From contig NZ_CP070973.1 in assembly GCF_017086405.1 (NCBI RefSeq), positions 186,001-250,000 of the forward strand: 64,000 bases of DNA, given 5' to 3'. A model generated the notes under the pieces. It was not told where the DNA came from and searched no databases. It worked only from the letters and a program-made list of their open reading frames with translations. The stretch comes from Mycobacterium gordonae. GTDB taxonomy: Bacteria; Actinomycetota; Actinomycetes; Mycobacteriales; Mycobacteriaceae. The position numbers and the translations under genes were made by a program. This document shows positions 7,817 through 17,160 of the stretch, one piece after another; position 1 is the stretch's first letter; every line of letters begins with the position of its first letter.

Positions 7817-8650
7817 GTGCAAGGCAATTCCGACGGCGCTGCCTCGGCAGTGCAGCTGCCTTACCTCGTTCGCGACGGAAATCGTTATCTACCAACCGAA
7901 ATCGCGCGGGGTGGGTGGGGCCCATCGCTGAGTGGCCACGTCGTCGGCGGTCTGCTTGGCTGGGCAGCCGAACGGCTCGTGGACGACCCGCAATTTCAAC
8001 CGGCGCGTCTGACCATCGATCTGCCGCGTCCAACCGCTCTCGAACCGGTCGAGGTGCACACCCGGGTTCGGCAAGATCGTCGGCGACTGCGTCTGGTCGA
8101 AGTCGGCCTCGTCCAGAACGGCAACCCGGTCGCGCATGCCAGTGCGCTTTTCCTGCGGCGCGGCGCTCAACCCGACGGGCAGGTGTGGTCATCACCCGTG
8201 CACATGCCGGCTATCCCGGCCGAGCAGAGCGATGTCGAGTCGCTGTTCATCCGGACGTATGGCTGGGGTGCGGACATTCAGAACCCCGAGCCCGGTTGGG
8301 CCGACACCCCTGGGCAGAAGTACACCTGGCTGCAGGAGACGCGCCCACTGGTCGACGCCGACCCGATGACCGCCTTCACCCGCGCGGCCATGGCCGGTGA
8401 CATCACGGCGTCGATCGCCAACTGGGGATCCCGAAGGCTGCAATTCATCAACGTCGACTACACCCTGACGCTGACCAGGCTGCCGCACGGACCGCACCTC
8501 GGCCTGGCGTCACTGACGCACTGCAGCGACGGCGGGGTCGCGACCGGTTCGGCTGTGCTGGTCGACTCTACCGGCCCGATCGGCACCTGTGTGTCCGTGG
8601 CGATCGCCCAGACCGGGTTCCTTGCCCCAACGGAAACTCAGCCCAGCTGA
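7817..8650 (+). CDS. Thioesterase-family (double hotdog) protein
   Basis: 277 residues. Two hotdog-like halves can be seen: the first with GGWGPSLSGHVVGGLLGWAAE (about 31-51) and RLTIDLPRPTALEPVEVHTRV, the second with LQFINVDYTLTLTRLPHGPHLGLAS and GVATGSAVLVDSTGPIGTC. This layout is typical of acyl-CoA thioesterase-like proteins (4HBT_3 type) common in mycobacteria, probably acting on a cytoplasmic acyl-CoA. GTG start 9 nt after the GRDP-like gene, so probably one transcript. Confidence 0.75.
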   Translation: MQGNSDGAASAVQLPYLVRDGNRYLPTEIARGGWGPSLSGHVVGGLLGWAAERLVDDPQFQPARLTIDLPRPTALEPVEVHTRVRQDRRRLRLVEVGLVQNGNPVAHASALFLRRGAQPDGQVWSSPVHMPAIPAEQSDVESLFIRTYGWGADIQNPEPGWADTPGQKYTWLQETRPLVDADPMTAFTRAAMAGDITASIANWGSRRLQFINVDYTLTLTRLPHGPHLGLASLTHCSDGGVATGSAVLVDSTGPIGTCVSVAIAQTGFLAPTETQPS

Positions 8651-8845
8651 ATCACCGCGCCGCCAGGTTGGTTGCGGCGGTCGGGGGATGAGTTCCGCCG
8701 GCTGATGATTTCCCCGGTGCGGCCGGCGAAGTGGTGTATCAACTCGGGGTAAGTGCGCAGCTCAGGGGGTTTGATCGCCGATCGTGGCGAAACGTTCGGC
8801 TGGGCTGTGCAACCATGCATCCCGCCAAGAACGTGCCTGCTTTCC

Positions 8846-8851
8846 AGGAGG
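8846..8851 (+). promoter_or_regulatory. Ribosome binding site deciding the PE_PGRS start
   Basis: AGGAGG, 8 nt before GTG 8860. It fixes the start at the first residue of the PE domain. Confidence 0.7.
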
Positions 8852-8859
8852 AGTTGACC

Positions 8860-11800
8860 GTGTCGTACATGATCGCGGTGCCGGATGTGGTGGCGGCTGC
8901 GGCGGCAGAACTGACAGGGATCGGGTCGTCGCTGGATGCGGCCCGTGCCGCTGCGGCGTTGTGGACCACCGGGGTGGCGGCTGCGGCTGACGATGAGGTG
9001 TCGGCGGCGGTTGCGGCGGTGTTTTCGTGCCACGGCCAGGCATATCAGGCGTTGGGTGTGCAGGCGGCGGCCGTGCACACCCGGTTCGTGCAGGGCTTGG
9101 CGCAGGCTGGGGCTGCGTATGCCGCCACCGAGGCGGCCAGTGTGTCGCCGTTGCAGGTACTTGAGGACGCGGTGTTGGGAGTCGTCAACGGACCCGCAGA
9201 TCTGTTGTTCGGACGCCCGCTGATCGGCAACGGCGCCAATGGGGCGCCTGGGACGGGTCAGAATGGTGGTGCGGCGGGGATCCTGTGGGGCAATGGCGGT
9301 CACGGCGGATCAGGTGCTGCTGGACAGGCGGGTGGGGCCGGTGGGGCTGCGGGTTTGTTCGGCGCTGGTGGTTCAGGGGGCGTCGGCGGTGTCGGGGGTG
9401 GGGCCGGCGGTGCCGGGGGTAGTGGTGGTTGGTTGTGGGGTAACGGCGGTGCCGGGGGCGCCGGCGGGATCGGGGCCGGCACCGTGGCGGGCGGCATCGG
9501 CGGCGTCGGTGGTAACGCGGTGTTGTTCGGTAACGGCGGGGCTGGTGGCGCGGGCGGGTCCGGTGCGGCGGGCGCCGTCGGCGTCGCGGGCACCCCGGGA
9601 ACTTCTACGTCGGCGGGTGGGATCGGGGGCCCCGGCGGTGACGGCGGTAACGGCGGTACGGGTGGGGCCGGCGGTGACGGGGGCCGGTGGTTCGGTAGCG
9701 GGGGTGCCGGCGGGCAGGGCGGAGCGGGTGGTGCCGGTGGAGTCGGCGGGGTCGGCGGAGCCGGCTGGAGCGCCACGGTCGACGGCGCCACCGGCGGTGA
9801 TGGGGGGGACAGTGGGTCTGGCGGCAACGGCGGTAACGGCGGGATGGGCGGGGCTGGGGGGCAGGGTTCCCCCGGTGGGGGACAGCCTGGCGCAAACGGT
9901 GCCGGCGGCGTCGGCGGTGCGGGCGGCAATGCCGGTGCACCAGGTGACGGGGGCACGGGAGGCGACGGCAATGCCACGACCGTCGGAGGGACCGGAGGAA
10001 ACGGGGGCAATCCTGGTGGCGTCGGAGTCGGGGGCAGCGGAGGCGGCGCCGGTGGTCCGGGTGCCAGTGCCGGCGTTGGGGGCAATGTCGGCGTCGTGAT
10101 TCCGGGCAACGGCGGCAATGGTGGCAGCGGCGGTGCCGGCTATGACGCCACGTTCGCAGCCCAGGGCACGCCCGGCGGCGCCGGTGGGGTCGGCGGTAAT
10201 GGCGGGAGCTACGGTAACGGCGGCGCCGGCGGGGCCGGAGGCAATGCCGCGCTCAACAGCGTGGCCGCCAACGGCGGAGACGGCGGGGCCGGGGGCACCG
10301 GCGGTTCGATCACCGGTGTGGGCGGCACCGGTGGCAACGGGGGTGCCGGCACCGGGACCGGCATCGGCGGCAATGGCGGCAAGGGTGGCGCCGGCATTAT
10401 GAACGGGCCAGGCGATGCGACTGGCGGCCTCGGCGGGGCAGGCGGATCTGCCCAAAGCGGCGTGGGTGGAAACGGCGGTACTGGGGGCACAGCGACGAAT
10501 AGCGGATCCGGGAAGGCAGTGGGCGGCCGCGGTGGAGCCGGGGGCGTCGGCGGAACGGGCACAGGTGACGGCGGAGACGGCGGCGCAGCAATCAACAGCG
10601 GATCCGGAGACGCCCTTGGCGGCGCCGGGGCGGCCGGCGTCAACGTCGCTGCCGGTGTCGGTGGCAACGGCGGGTCCGGTGGCGACGCCACCATCACCAA
10701 TTCCGCCTCGGTGGCAACAGCCACCGGCGGGAAGGGCGGCGTCGGCGGCACCGGCGGCACCGGCTCCGGTACGGGTAACGGCGGAGACGGCGGTGCGGCG
10801 GTCAACATGGGAACCGGAGACGCCATCGGCGGGGCCGGAGCGGACGGCATCGACGTGGGCGCCGACAGCGTCGGAGGCAACGGCGGGTCCGGTGGCGACG
10901 CGACCGTCTCCAACGCTGGCGGCGCGGGCGATGCCCGTGGCGGGCGTGGCGGAAGTGGCGGCAGCGGCGGGGTCGGTGGCAAGGGCGGGGCCGGAGGGGA
11001 CGCGACGTCGAACTCCGTTACGGGGAACGCTTACGCCGGAGCCGGGGGCGACGGCGGCAGCGGGAGCAATCTCGACGCCGGCGGGGATGGCGGAGCAGGC
11101 GGCAACGCGACCCTTTCCGATGCCGCCGCCACGGGTAGCGCCCTGGGCGGCAAGGGCGGATCGGGCGGTAACGGCAATGTCGGTGGCAATGGGGGAGCCG
11201 GCGGGTTCGCCTCGCTGAGTAATGGGGGCTCCGCGGACGCCGCGGCGACTGGCGGTGCCGGAGGCGACGGTGGCTCCGCAAGCAACGCGGTACTCGGCGG
11301 TGGCAACGGTGGCAAGGGCGGCAGCGGCGGAAATGCGTCCTCACTCGACGGGACCGGGAGCGTTGTCGGCGGCGCTGGTGGCGCCGGCGGAAATGGTGGG
11401 CAGAACGGCACAGCAGGATCGGGTGGTGCCGGCGGCTCGGCAACAGACGCGGGAAGCAACTCGTCAGGTTCTTACATCGGCGGCAGCGGCGGAGCGGGCG
11501 GCGACGGCCCGACCGGCGGTGACGGCGGTGACGGTGGCTCCGCGTCGAACGGCGGCAAAGGCACCAGCGAGGGAGGTCAAGGGGGCGCTGGTGGCTCGAG
11601 CACCACGGGTGCCGGTGGCAAGGGTGGCGCCGGAGGGGCCGCGACCAATGGCAACCGTAACGTTTCTTTCAGGGCCACCGGAGGCAAGGGCGGGGCTGGC
11701 GGCAACGGTGCCCAGGGGGGAGCAGGTGGAAACGGTGGCGATGCGATTTCCGCCGGGCTTGCCTCGGGTCTGACGTTGGCCGGCGATGGCGGTGACGGGG

Positions 11801-11976
11801 GCGACAGTTCGGCAGCAGCAGTCGCGGGAGGCGATGGCGGCGACGGCGGAGACGCCCAAGTGAGAGACGCTAGCGCCCAAGCATCCGGCGGCGCCGGCGG
11901 CGCTGGGGGCACCGGAGGGCCTGGAGGCGTCGCCGGTTTAGCCGGTCTGGATGGAACGGCCACGGTCATCATTTGA
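8860..11976 (+). CDS. PE_PGRS family protein
   Basis: 1038 residues. N-terminal PE domain (about 1-95) begins [17 protein letters not shown], with PD where PE is usual, and ends with the ESX secretion motif YxxxE (YAATE). A linker carries [14 protein letters not shown], then more than 900 residues of GGxGGx repeats, increasingly broken by Asn/Thr/Ala-rich spacers toward the C-terminus. Such proteins are exported by ESX-5 to the cell surface. The GTG at 8860 is set by AGGAGG at 8846-8851, 8 nt upstream; longer frames lack PE homology. It is convergent with an MFS gene, with a strong hairpin at the stop. Confidence 0.95.
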   Translation: MSYMIAVPDVVAAAAAELTGIGSSLDAARAAAALWTTGVAAAADDEVSAAVAAVFSCHGQAYQALGVQAAAVHTRFVQGLAQAGAAYAATEAASVSPLQVLEDAVLGVVNGPADLLFGRPLIGNGANGAPGTGQNGGAAGILWGNGGHGGSGAAGQAGGAGGAAGLFGAGGSGGVGGVGGGAGGAGGSGGWLWGNGGAGGAGGIGAGTVAGGIGGVGGNAVLFGNGGAGGAGGSGAAGAVGVAGTPGTSTSAGGIGGPGGDGGNGGTGGAGGDGGRWFGSGGAGGQGGAGGAGGVGGVGGAGWSATVDGATGGDGGDSGSGGNGGNGGMGGAGGQGSPGGGQPGANGAGGVGGAGGNAGAPGDGGTGGDGNATTVGGTGGNGGNPGGVGVGGSGGGAGGPGASAGVGGNVGVVIPGNGGNGGSGGAGYDATFAAQGTPGGAGGVGGNGGSYGNGGAGGAGGNAALNSVAANGGDGGAGGTGGSITGVGGTGGNGGAGTGTGIGGNGGKGGAGIMNGPGDATGGLGGAGGSAQSGVGGNGGTGGTATNSGSGKAVGGRGGAGGVGGTGTGDGGDGGAAINSGSGDALGGAGAAGVNVAAGVGGNGGSGGDATITNSASVATATGGKGGVGGTGGTGSGTGNGGDGGAAVNMGTGDAIGGAGADGIDVGADSVGGNGGSGGDATVSNAGGAGDARGGRGGSGGSGGVGGKGGAGGDATSNSVTGNAYAGAGGDGGSGSNLDAGGDGGAGGNATLSDAAATGSALGGKGGSGGNGNVGGNGGAGGFASLSNGGSADAAATGGAGGDGGSASNAVLGGGNGGKGGSGGNASSLDGTGSVVGGAGGAGGNGGQNGTAGSGGAGGSATDAGSNSSGSYIGGSGGAGGDGPTGGDGGDGGSASNGGKGTSEGGQGGAGGSSTTGAGGKGGAGGAATNGNRNVSFRATGGKGGAGGNGAQGGAGGNGGDAISAGLASGLTLAGDGGDGGDSSAAAVAGGDGGDGGDAQVRDASAQASGGAGGAGGTGGPGGVAGLAGLDGTATVII

Positions 11977-11985
11977 TGACCGTGG
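11960..11985. terminator. Bidirectional hairpin terminator
   Basis: A perfect 12-bp inverted repeat (CCACGGTCATCA / TGATGACCGTGG) separated by TT, so the functional stem is probably 9-10 bp with a small loop. It spans the PE_PGRS stop codon and lies 8 nt from the end of the convergent MFS gene. Short T-rich sequence follows on the plus strand. Confidence 0.7.
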
Positions 11986-11992
11986 TCTTCCA

Positions 11993-13225
11993 TCAGGTCT
12001 GTCGGTGTCCGTTGCGCCGCAGCCGCACTGACCTGCCGATTGCCGCGGCGGCCGCCAAACCGGCCAGCGTCACAAAGATCAGCGTTGATTCCCGGCCTGG
12101 CCCGAGCATCGTCAGCAGCAGCGGCAGGCCGAATCCGAGGTAGGTGACCGAGTAGAACGTACCGGTGAGAGTGCCCCGGACGCGTTGTGGCGCAGCAGCT
12201 TCCAGATCGATCAGGCCCTCACGCAGGCAGAGGCCCGATGCGCACCCGAGCATCATCACCACCGCGATGCCCAGCCCGAGCGGAATGTCGGCGGGAGTGG
12301 CCGCGACGACGACGTAGCCGATCGCAGCCAGCAGCGCGCCGACGGTGCCGGTTTGCGGGCCCCAGCGACGCGCTCTGGCGACCACCTGGCTGATTCCGCT
12401 GGCGCCGTTGGTGATCAGCGCCGCCGTCCCGGCGGCCAGTGGGGCGGCGAGCCCAGTGTGGACCCGCGTGGGGATCGTGACGAAAGCCAGTGTGGCCGAG
12501 ATGAACACCCAGGGCGCCAGCGGCATCGCCCAGCTCAACGCGCGCCGGGTGCTGTGGCCACCAACTGGCCGGGTCCGCTCCGATGTGGGGGCCATCGGGT
12601 TGGCTCTGCGCAGGCCAAATCCGGCGCCGACCATCGCCAACGCGATCACCGCGGCGGCAATGCCGAATGACACCGGAACGCCGGAATGCCCGGCCGACGC
12701 GGTCACACCCGAAGCGAATGGACCCAGAGCGAAACCCGTGATCAGAACCGTACCGGCCAACGCCGCACCCGCGGGTCCCTTGAGGTCGGATGCCCATGCG
12801 GTACAAGAGCTCACGGCCAGCCCCACTCCCAGCCCGACGACCAGGCGCCCGATCAGTAGAGCCTCAGACTGTTGCGACGCGAGCATGGTGACCGTTCCGG
12901 CCAGCGCCGTGCCTGAGCCTGCCAACGCCACCGACGGACGCCCGAACGTGTCTGAGGCGCGTCCGCCCAGCAGGAGGCCCGGCAGCAGTCCGAGCGCGTA
13001 GATGCCGAACATGATGTCCACAGCGGCGGTCGTGAGGTGTTGGCGGTCGCTGATGGCCGGTATGAGCGCGGCGAAGTGATTGGCCGCCCAGCCCATTGCG
13101 AGCAGGACGGCCAGGACACCGGCGAACAAGGCCTGCTGGCGACCTGCTGCGCGAAGCGCGGGCTTCGCGGTCGCCGCCGCCGACGGCTGGTACACCAGGG
13201 CGGCGGCCCCGCTCGGCCTCGTCAC
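11993..13225 (-). CDS. MFS transporter
   Basis: 410 residues with about 12 hydrophobic helices. After a 25-residue cytoplasmic N-terminus come GVLAVLLAMGWAANHFAALI and the MFS signature loop GLLLGGRASDTFGRPSVALAG between TM2 and TM3. The substrate cannot be inferred; the closest functional guess is a drug or metabolite exporter. The GTG at 13225 is preferred because AGGAGG lies 8-9 nt upstream, while the ATG at 13231 is too close to it. It is divergent from the crotonase gene. Confidence 0.88.
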   Translation of the reverse strand: MTRPSGAAALVYQPSAAATAKPALRAAGRQQALFAGVLAVLLAMGWAANHFAALIPAISDRQHLTTAAVDIMFGIYALGLLPGLLLGGRASDTFGRPSVALAGSGTALAGTVTMLASQQSEALLIGRLVVGLGVGLAVSSCTAWASDLKGPAGAALAGTVLITGFALGPFASGVTASAGHSGVPVSFGIAAAVIALAMVGAGFGLRRANPMAPTSERTRPVGGHSTRRALSWAMPLAPWVFISATLAFVTIPTRVHTGLAAPLAAGTAALITNGASGISQVVARARRWGPQTGTVGALLAAIGYVVVAATPADIPLGLGIAVVMMLGCASGLCLREGLIDLEAAAPQRVRGTLTGTFYSVTYLGFGLPLLLTMLGPGRESTLIFVTLAGLAAAAAIGRSVRLRRNGHRQT

Positions 13226-13340
13226 GGACATCCCCTCCTCAACTGCCTACCGATGCAACGACGATGTGGCCGGCCGCGATATTCCTGGTCGAGACCCATG
13301 TCACTTCTCGCGACGGCAGTTTCGTGCTACACACCAGTAC

Positions 13341-14150
13341 GTGGCAGAACCGGCAGTGCTCCTCGAGCGCGACCAGCACATCCTCACCATCACCCTCAAC
13401 CGGCCCGAGAAGCGCAACGCCTTCAATCCGGAAGTGCTGTGCCGACTCGCCGATGCCTGGGATCTGTTGGACCAGGACCCGGACTTGCGGGTCGCAATCA
13501 TGACCGGAGCGGACGGGAATTTCTCCGCCGGCGCGGATCTCGATCGCCTGGTTGGGGCCCTGATCGCCGGAGAACCCGCCCAGAACGAGTACGAGGAGCG
13601 GGTCAGGTCGGATTTCGCCTTGATCTACAAGGGATTTCTGAAGGACCACTACGTCAGGAAACCAATCATCGCCGCGGTCGAGGGTTACTGCTACGCCGGC
13701 GGGATGGAGATCCTGCAGGCATTCGACATCCGGGTGGCCGCGGAGAACGCACAATTAGCGATCAGCGAAGTGCAGCGCGGTCTGTTTCCGATGAGCGCGT
13801 CAACGATCCGATTGCCCCGTCAGATCCCCTACACCGTCGCGATGGAGATGCTGATCGCCGGCACGCCGATCTCCGGGCAGCGGGCCTACGAGGTAGGCCT
13901 GGTCGGGCAGGTGACCGCGGCCGGGGGTGCACTGGACCGGGCACGCGAGATAGCGCAGCAGGTGGCCGCGAATGGCCCACTGGCGGTACGCAACATCAAG
14001 GCCTCGGTAATCGAGAACCTGGAAAAGACCGAAGCCGAGGCCTTTCCGCGTGAGCTGGAACTCGGCATGGCTGTGATGGCCTCGGCCGACGCGAAGGAAG
14101 GACCGCGCGCGTTTCTGGAGAAGCGGCGGCCGAACTTCACCGGCACGTGA
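13341..14150 (+). CDS. Enoyl-CoA hydratase/isomerase (crotonase) family
   Basis: 269 residues. N-terminal ILTITLNRPEKRNAFNPEVL is the crotonase signature. The first oxyanion-hole segment is GNFSAGADLDRL and the second CYAGGMEILQAFDIRVAAE, followed by ISEVQRGLFP; an acidic residue in that last block aligns with one catalytic Glu. It ends KEGPRAFLEKRRPNF, as in mycobacterial EchA proteins of the EchA19 type. It should hydrate an enoyl-CoA in beta-oxidation of a lipid or sterol side chain. GTG 13341 starts at the family boundary (VAEPAVLLERD). Its end overlaps the convergent DUF998 gene by 14 bp. Confidence 0.88.
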   Translation: MAEPAVLLERDQHILTITLNRPEKRNAFNPEVLCRLADAWDLLDQDPDLRVAIMTGADGNFSAGADLDRLVGALIAGEPAQNEYEERVRSDFALIYKGFLKDHYVRKPIIAAVEGYCYAGGMEILQAFDIRVAAENAQLAISEVQRGLFPMSASTIRLPRQIPYTVAMEMLIAGTPISGQRAYEVGLVGQVTAAGGALDRAREIAQQVAANGPLAVRNIKASVIENLEKTEAEAFPRELELGMAVMASADAKEGPRAFLEKRRPNFTGT

Positions 14151-14727
14151 TGGTGGCGTCGTCCCGACGCGCCAGCAGTCCCGCCGCGGTGAGTAACTGC
14201 CACCCGAAGATCGAATAGGCGCTGCCTCGCTCCCACACACCGACAGGCAGCGCCGTGCAATTGCCCACCAGCAGCGCGAGGCACAGAAATCCCAGGGCGG
14301 CAATCGCTTTCGAGGCATTGCGATACCATCGCAGCTGCGGCAGCAGGTGTGCCGATCCAGGCAGAATGGCGGCATTACCGCCGACAAGCGCCAGTGTCGC
14401 GCCGATGAGGTGGATCAACCCACTGGGCACCGTGCCGACTAGAACGTTGCCGACAGCGTTCGCTGATACCAGCACCACGAAAAGGCGGTTGTCCCGCCCG
14501 AAAGGCACACCGGCAATCAACAGCGCGCCCAGCAGGAACATGGTGCCTTGCAGGCAAAACGCGGCATGCATCAACGGTGCGCGCGGGCCTACTCTCCCGA
14601 GATCACTGATGTAGTTGAGCGCGTAGCTATAGGTTGTCGGGTAGGCGGCAGCGGTGACGGCTTCCAGGATCAGATAGCCGACGACTCCCACGCACCAAAC
14701 GCCGGCCCCGACGGTGCGCCACCTCAC
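14137..14727 (-). CDS. DUF998-type membrane protein
   Basis: 196 residues with six to seven hydrophobic helices. The motif YSYALNYISDLGRVGP after TM1 and MHAAFCLQGTMFLLGALLIA are typical of DUF998 proteins, whose function is unknown. The GTG start overlaps the TGA stop of the upstream Cys-repeat gene in GTGA, so the two are translationally coupled. This coupling suggests that the DUF998 protein works with, or exports or anchors, the Cys-repeat protein. Confidence 0.82.
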   Translation of the reverse strand: MRWRTVGAGVWCVGVVGYLILEAVTAAAYPTTYSYALNYISDLGRVGPRAPLMHAAFCLQGTMFLLGALLIAGVPFGRDNRLFVVLVSANAVGNVLVGTVPSGLIHLIGATLALVGGNAAILPGSAHLLPQLRWYRNASKAIAALGFLCLALLVGNCTALPVGVWERGSAYSIFGWQLLTAAGLLARRDDATITCR

Positions 14728-15167
14728 TGGCCGGGCTGCACGTGAACGTTTCTGGCGCCCTTGACATTGCGCAACCCAGAGCAGTTCACGCAGCCGATGC
14801 ACCCGACGCAATCGGTGCAGCGCACGCACCCGAGGCAGGCGACGCAACGGGTGCAGGCGACACACGCCAGGCATGCCACGCATTCCCGCACGGCCACGCA
14901 GATGACCGTAAGCAGGCAGGCGATCACGCCGACGCTGCCCGCCGTGGCTGCTGATCCCGCCACCGCGACACTGCCGGCGGTGGACACCGACCCGGCCACT
15001 GCCACGCTGCCCGCGGTTGTCACCGACCCGGCCACTGCGACGCTGCCGGCGACCGCCGCCGAGCCGGCGACCGCGACGCTTTCGACGACGGCGACCGAGC
15101 CCACGACGGATTCGTAATCAGAATCGATGGTTACCGGCGAGTTGAGGGCAAGCATGAGGTTCATCAT
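14724..15167 (-). CDS. Repeat protein: AGSVAV hexads followed by a Cys-x-x ladder
   Basis: About 147 residues in three parts. Residues about 21-80 are some ten copies of a six-residue unit (AGSVAV with variants AGSAAT, AGSVTT, AGSVST). A short hydrophobic segment (VGVIACLLTVICVAV) follows. Then 12 cysteines occur at exactly every third residue (ECVACLACVACTRC ... GCIGCVNC), before a basic tail. Period-3 and period-6 patterns suggest a beta-solenoid in which the Cys form a ladder able to bind metal or disulfide-link. The frame has no in-frame stop and is coupled by GTGA to the DUF998 gene. Tandem ATGs at 15167 and 15164 are plausible starts; 15209 would add 14 residues. I do not recognise a characterised homologue. 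Confidence 0.7.
   Translation of the reverse strand: MMNLMLALNSPVTIDSDYESVVGSVAVVESVAVAGSAAVAGSVAVAGSVTTAGSVAVAGSVSTAGSVAVAGSAATAGSVGVIACLLTVICVAVRECVACLACVACTRCVACLGCVRCTDCVGCIGCVNCSGLRNVKGARNVHVQPGQ
14764..15117. repeat. Short-period coding tandem repeats
   Basis: DNA of the Cys-repeat gene. From about 14764 to 14890 a 9-bp periodicity (two codons plus a Cys codon) is visible on the minus strand; from about 14940 to 15117 an 18-bp unit, often paired as 36 bp, encodes the AGSVAV hexads. Copies differ in third positions, so the array is old rather than a fresh slippage product. Confidence 0.6.
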
Positions 15168-15502
15168 GTCAGCCTGGTGGCCGAAGCCGAAGGGCCGACG
15201 CCGCGGCATTGCGGCGCTGGGGTGGCGCCGGAGTCTATCCGTAGAGAATTTCGAAGACGCTGTTGAGTGCGGCGCGGCAAACCGGTGGATCTGCGCGCCG
15301 GGACAGGTGCTGCCGGATCGCGAACTGTCCGCAGCTCAACTCGGTCGGACGGATGCCCCCGAAGAGTTCCAATCGTGCGGGAAAACGCAATGATCCCTTG
15401 CGGATTGGTGAAAAGGGGAAGTCGCGTCACCGCTGCAAATGTGATTGCGTGGACTCGCCCGAAGATGTTGCGCCACGAAAGCCCATGGCCGGGAGGCGAC
15501 GG
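15168..15502. other. Intergenic region between divergent Cys-repeat gene and PE_PGRS
   Basis: About 335 bases without a supported gene. It must hold the promoters of both divergent genes. A GGAGG ribosome site lies 7-8 nt before the PE_PGRS ATG at 15503. Short open frames here continue into neighbouring frames without coding character. No clear dyad was seen. Confidence 0.5.
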
Positions 15503-17069
15503 ATGTCGTTTGTCATTGCGGTGCCGGAGTCAGTGTCGGCGGCGGCCTCGGACCTGATGAATATCGGCTCGGCAATCAGCGAGGCGAACGCCGCCGCGTC
15601 GGCTCCCACGGCCGCCGTGGTCGCCCCAGGTGCCGACGATGTGTCGGCGGCCATCGCTGAGTTGTTCGGTGCACATGCTCAGGCGTACCAGGAAATCAGC
15701 GCTCGGGCCGCGGCGTTTCACAGCCAGTTCGTCCGCGTTATGAGTGCGGGTGCCGGAGCCTACGCGACAGCCGAAACCACGAACGCCGCACTGCAGAGGC
15801 TTCAGTTGGAGGTACTCACGGCCGTCAATGCGCCAACCTTGGTGCTGCTGAACCGTCCGCTGATCGGCAATGGCGCCGATGCCGCCCCACAATCCGGCGC
15901 CAATGGTGGCAACGGCGGATTGTTGTGGGGCAACGGCGGGAACGGCGGATCTGGCGGGGAGGGCCAGGCCGGCGGAAACGGCGGCGCCGCGGGTCTTTTC
16001 GGAAATGGTGGCGCCGGCGGGGCCGGCGGCTTCAGTACTAGTGGCGGAGACGGCGCTGCGGCCGGATCAGGCGGTGCCGGTGGCCTCTTGTGGGGGGCCG
16101 GCGGCAACGGGGGCGCCGGAGGGCCGGGCCGGGCTGGCGGGAGCGGCGGGGCGGGGGTCTGTTCGGTCGTGGCGGCGCCGGTGGTGCCGGCGGCGATTCG
16201 GTCAACATGGCCGGGGCGGGCGGTACCGGCGGCACGGGCGGATTGATCTTCGGCGCCGGAGGCGACGGTGGGGCAGGCGGGCAAGCCCTCAATGGCGCGG
16301 CCCCGGGAGCCGGCGGCACGGGCGGCTCGGCGGGACTGTTCGGCGCAGGCGGTGTCGGTGGTGTCGGTGGATCCTCGGGACCAAACCAAGGTCCCTACAT
16401 CGGGGGGCACGGCGGCGACGGCGGTGCGGGCGGCAAGATCTTCGGCCACGGAGGCACCGGCGGAGCGGGTGGCTCCGTCAACCCGCTGCCGGCGGACATG
16501 AGCACCCTCACCGGGGCAGGTGGTGACGGCGGAAACGGAGGAGCCGCTGGCCTTTTCGGCCTCGGCGGCGCCGGTGGTGCGGGCGGGTACGGGGGGTTTC
16601 AAACTGGGTCATCGCAAATTGGGTTGGCGGTGCCGGCGGCAACGGCGGGGCGGGCGGTTCGTTGATGGGTCTGGGCGGCACCGGCGGCGGCGGAGGCTTC
16701 GCGAACTACGGCGGGTCCGGGGGCGTGGGAGGGGCCGGCGGCCGGGTGTTCGGCGACGGCGGGGCCGGTGGCACGGGCGGCTGGGGCACCTTCTCCGGCG
16801 GAGATGGCGGCGCGGGAGGCGTCGGTGGCAACCTCACCGGCTCAGGCGGTAGCGGGGGCAGCGGCGGCAACGTCTTTGTGGGTGGGTTCGGAAACGCTGG
16901 GGCAGGCGGCGCCGGCGGCAGCGCCAAACTGCTCGGCAACGGCGGCAACGGAGGCAGCGGCGGGGCGGCCTTCAATGGTCCGGCGGCGGGCGGACCCAGC
17001 GGCTCCGGTGGGGCCGGGGGCCTGTGGTTCGGTAGCCCCGGGGTGCCCGGGTCTTCGACATTGAGCTGA
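15503..17069 (+). pseudogene. PE_PGRS gene broken by two frameshifts
   Basis: Starts with a normal PE domain ([17 protein letters not shown]) ending with YxxxE (YATAE) and [10 protein letters not shown], then Gly-rich repeats in one frame to about 16150. There the frame shifts at a five-G run (16153-16157): the old frame ends at 16246 in non-PGRS sequence while GGxGGx repeats continue in a second frame to 16665. A second shift at a six-G run (16591-16596) moves the repeats to a third frame ending at 17069 (PGSSTLS). In both cases one extra G would restore the frame. Restored, it would be about 520 residues. The shifts are either real inactivation or homopolymer sequencing errors. Confidence 0.85.
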
Positions 17070-17078
17070 AAGGTGTTG

Positions 17079-17099
17079 TCCTTGAACCCCTGTCAAGGA
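17079..17099. promoter_or_regulatory. Dyad upstream of the LysR gene
   Basis: Perfect 7-bp inverted repeat TCCTTGA / TCAAGGA with a 7-nt spacer, 62 nt before the LysR start and just after the PE_PGRS stop. Its core fits the LysR-type T-N11-A rule, so it may be an autoregulatory site; equally it could be a terminator of the PE_PGRS gene. Confidence 0.4.
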
Positions 17100-17160
17100 G
17101 CAGTCTCGTCGTCCGATCCGATCACTGACGGTGCCTGTCCGCGAAAGCCCGGTGATTTCC

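Noticed and set aside
16662..17069. Separate small Gly-rich gene
   Set aside because: It is the third-frame continuation of the broken PE_PGRS that starts at 15503; it has no PE domain or start signal of its own.
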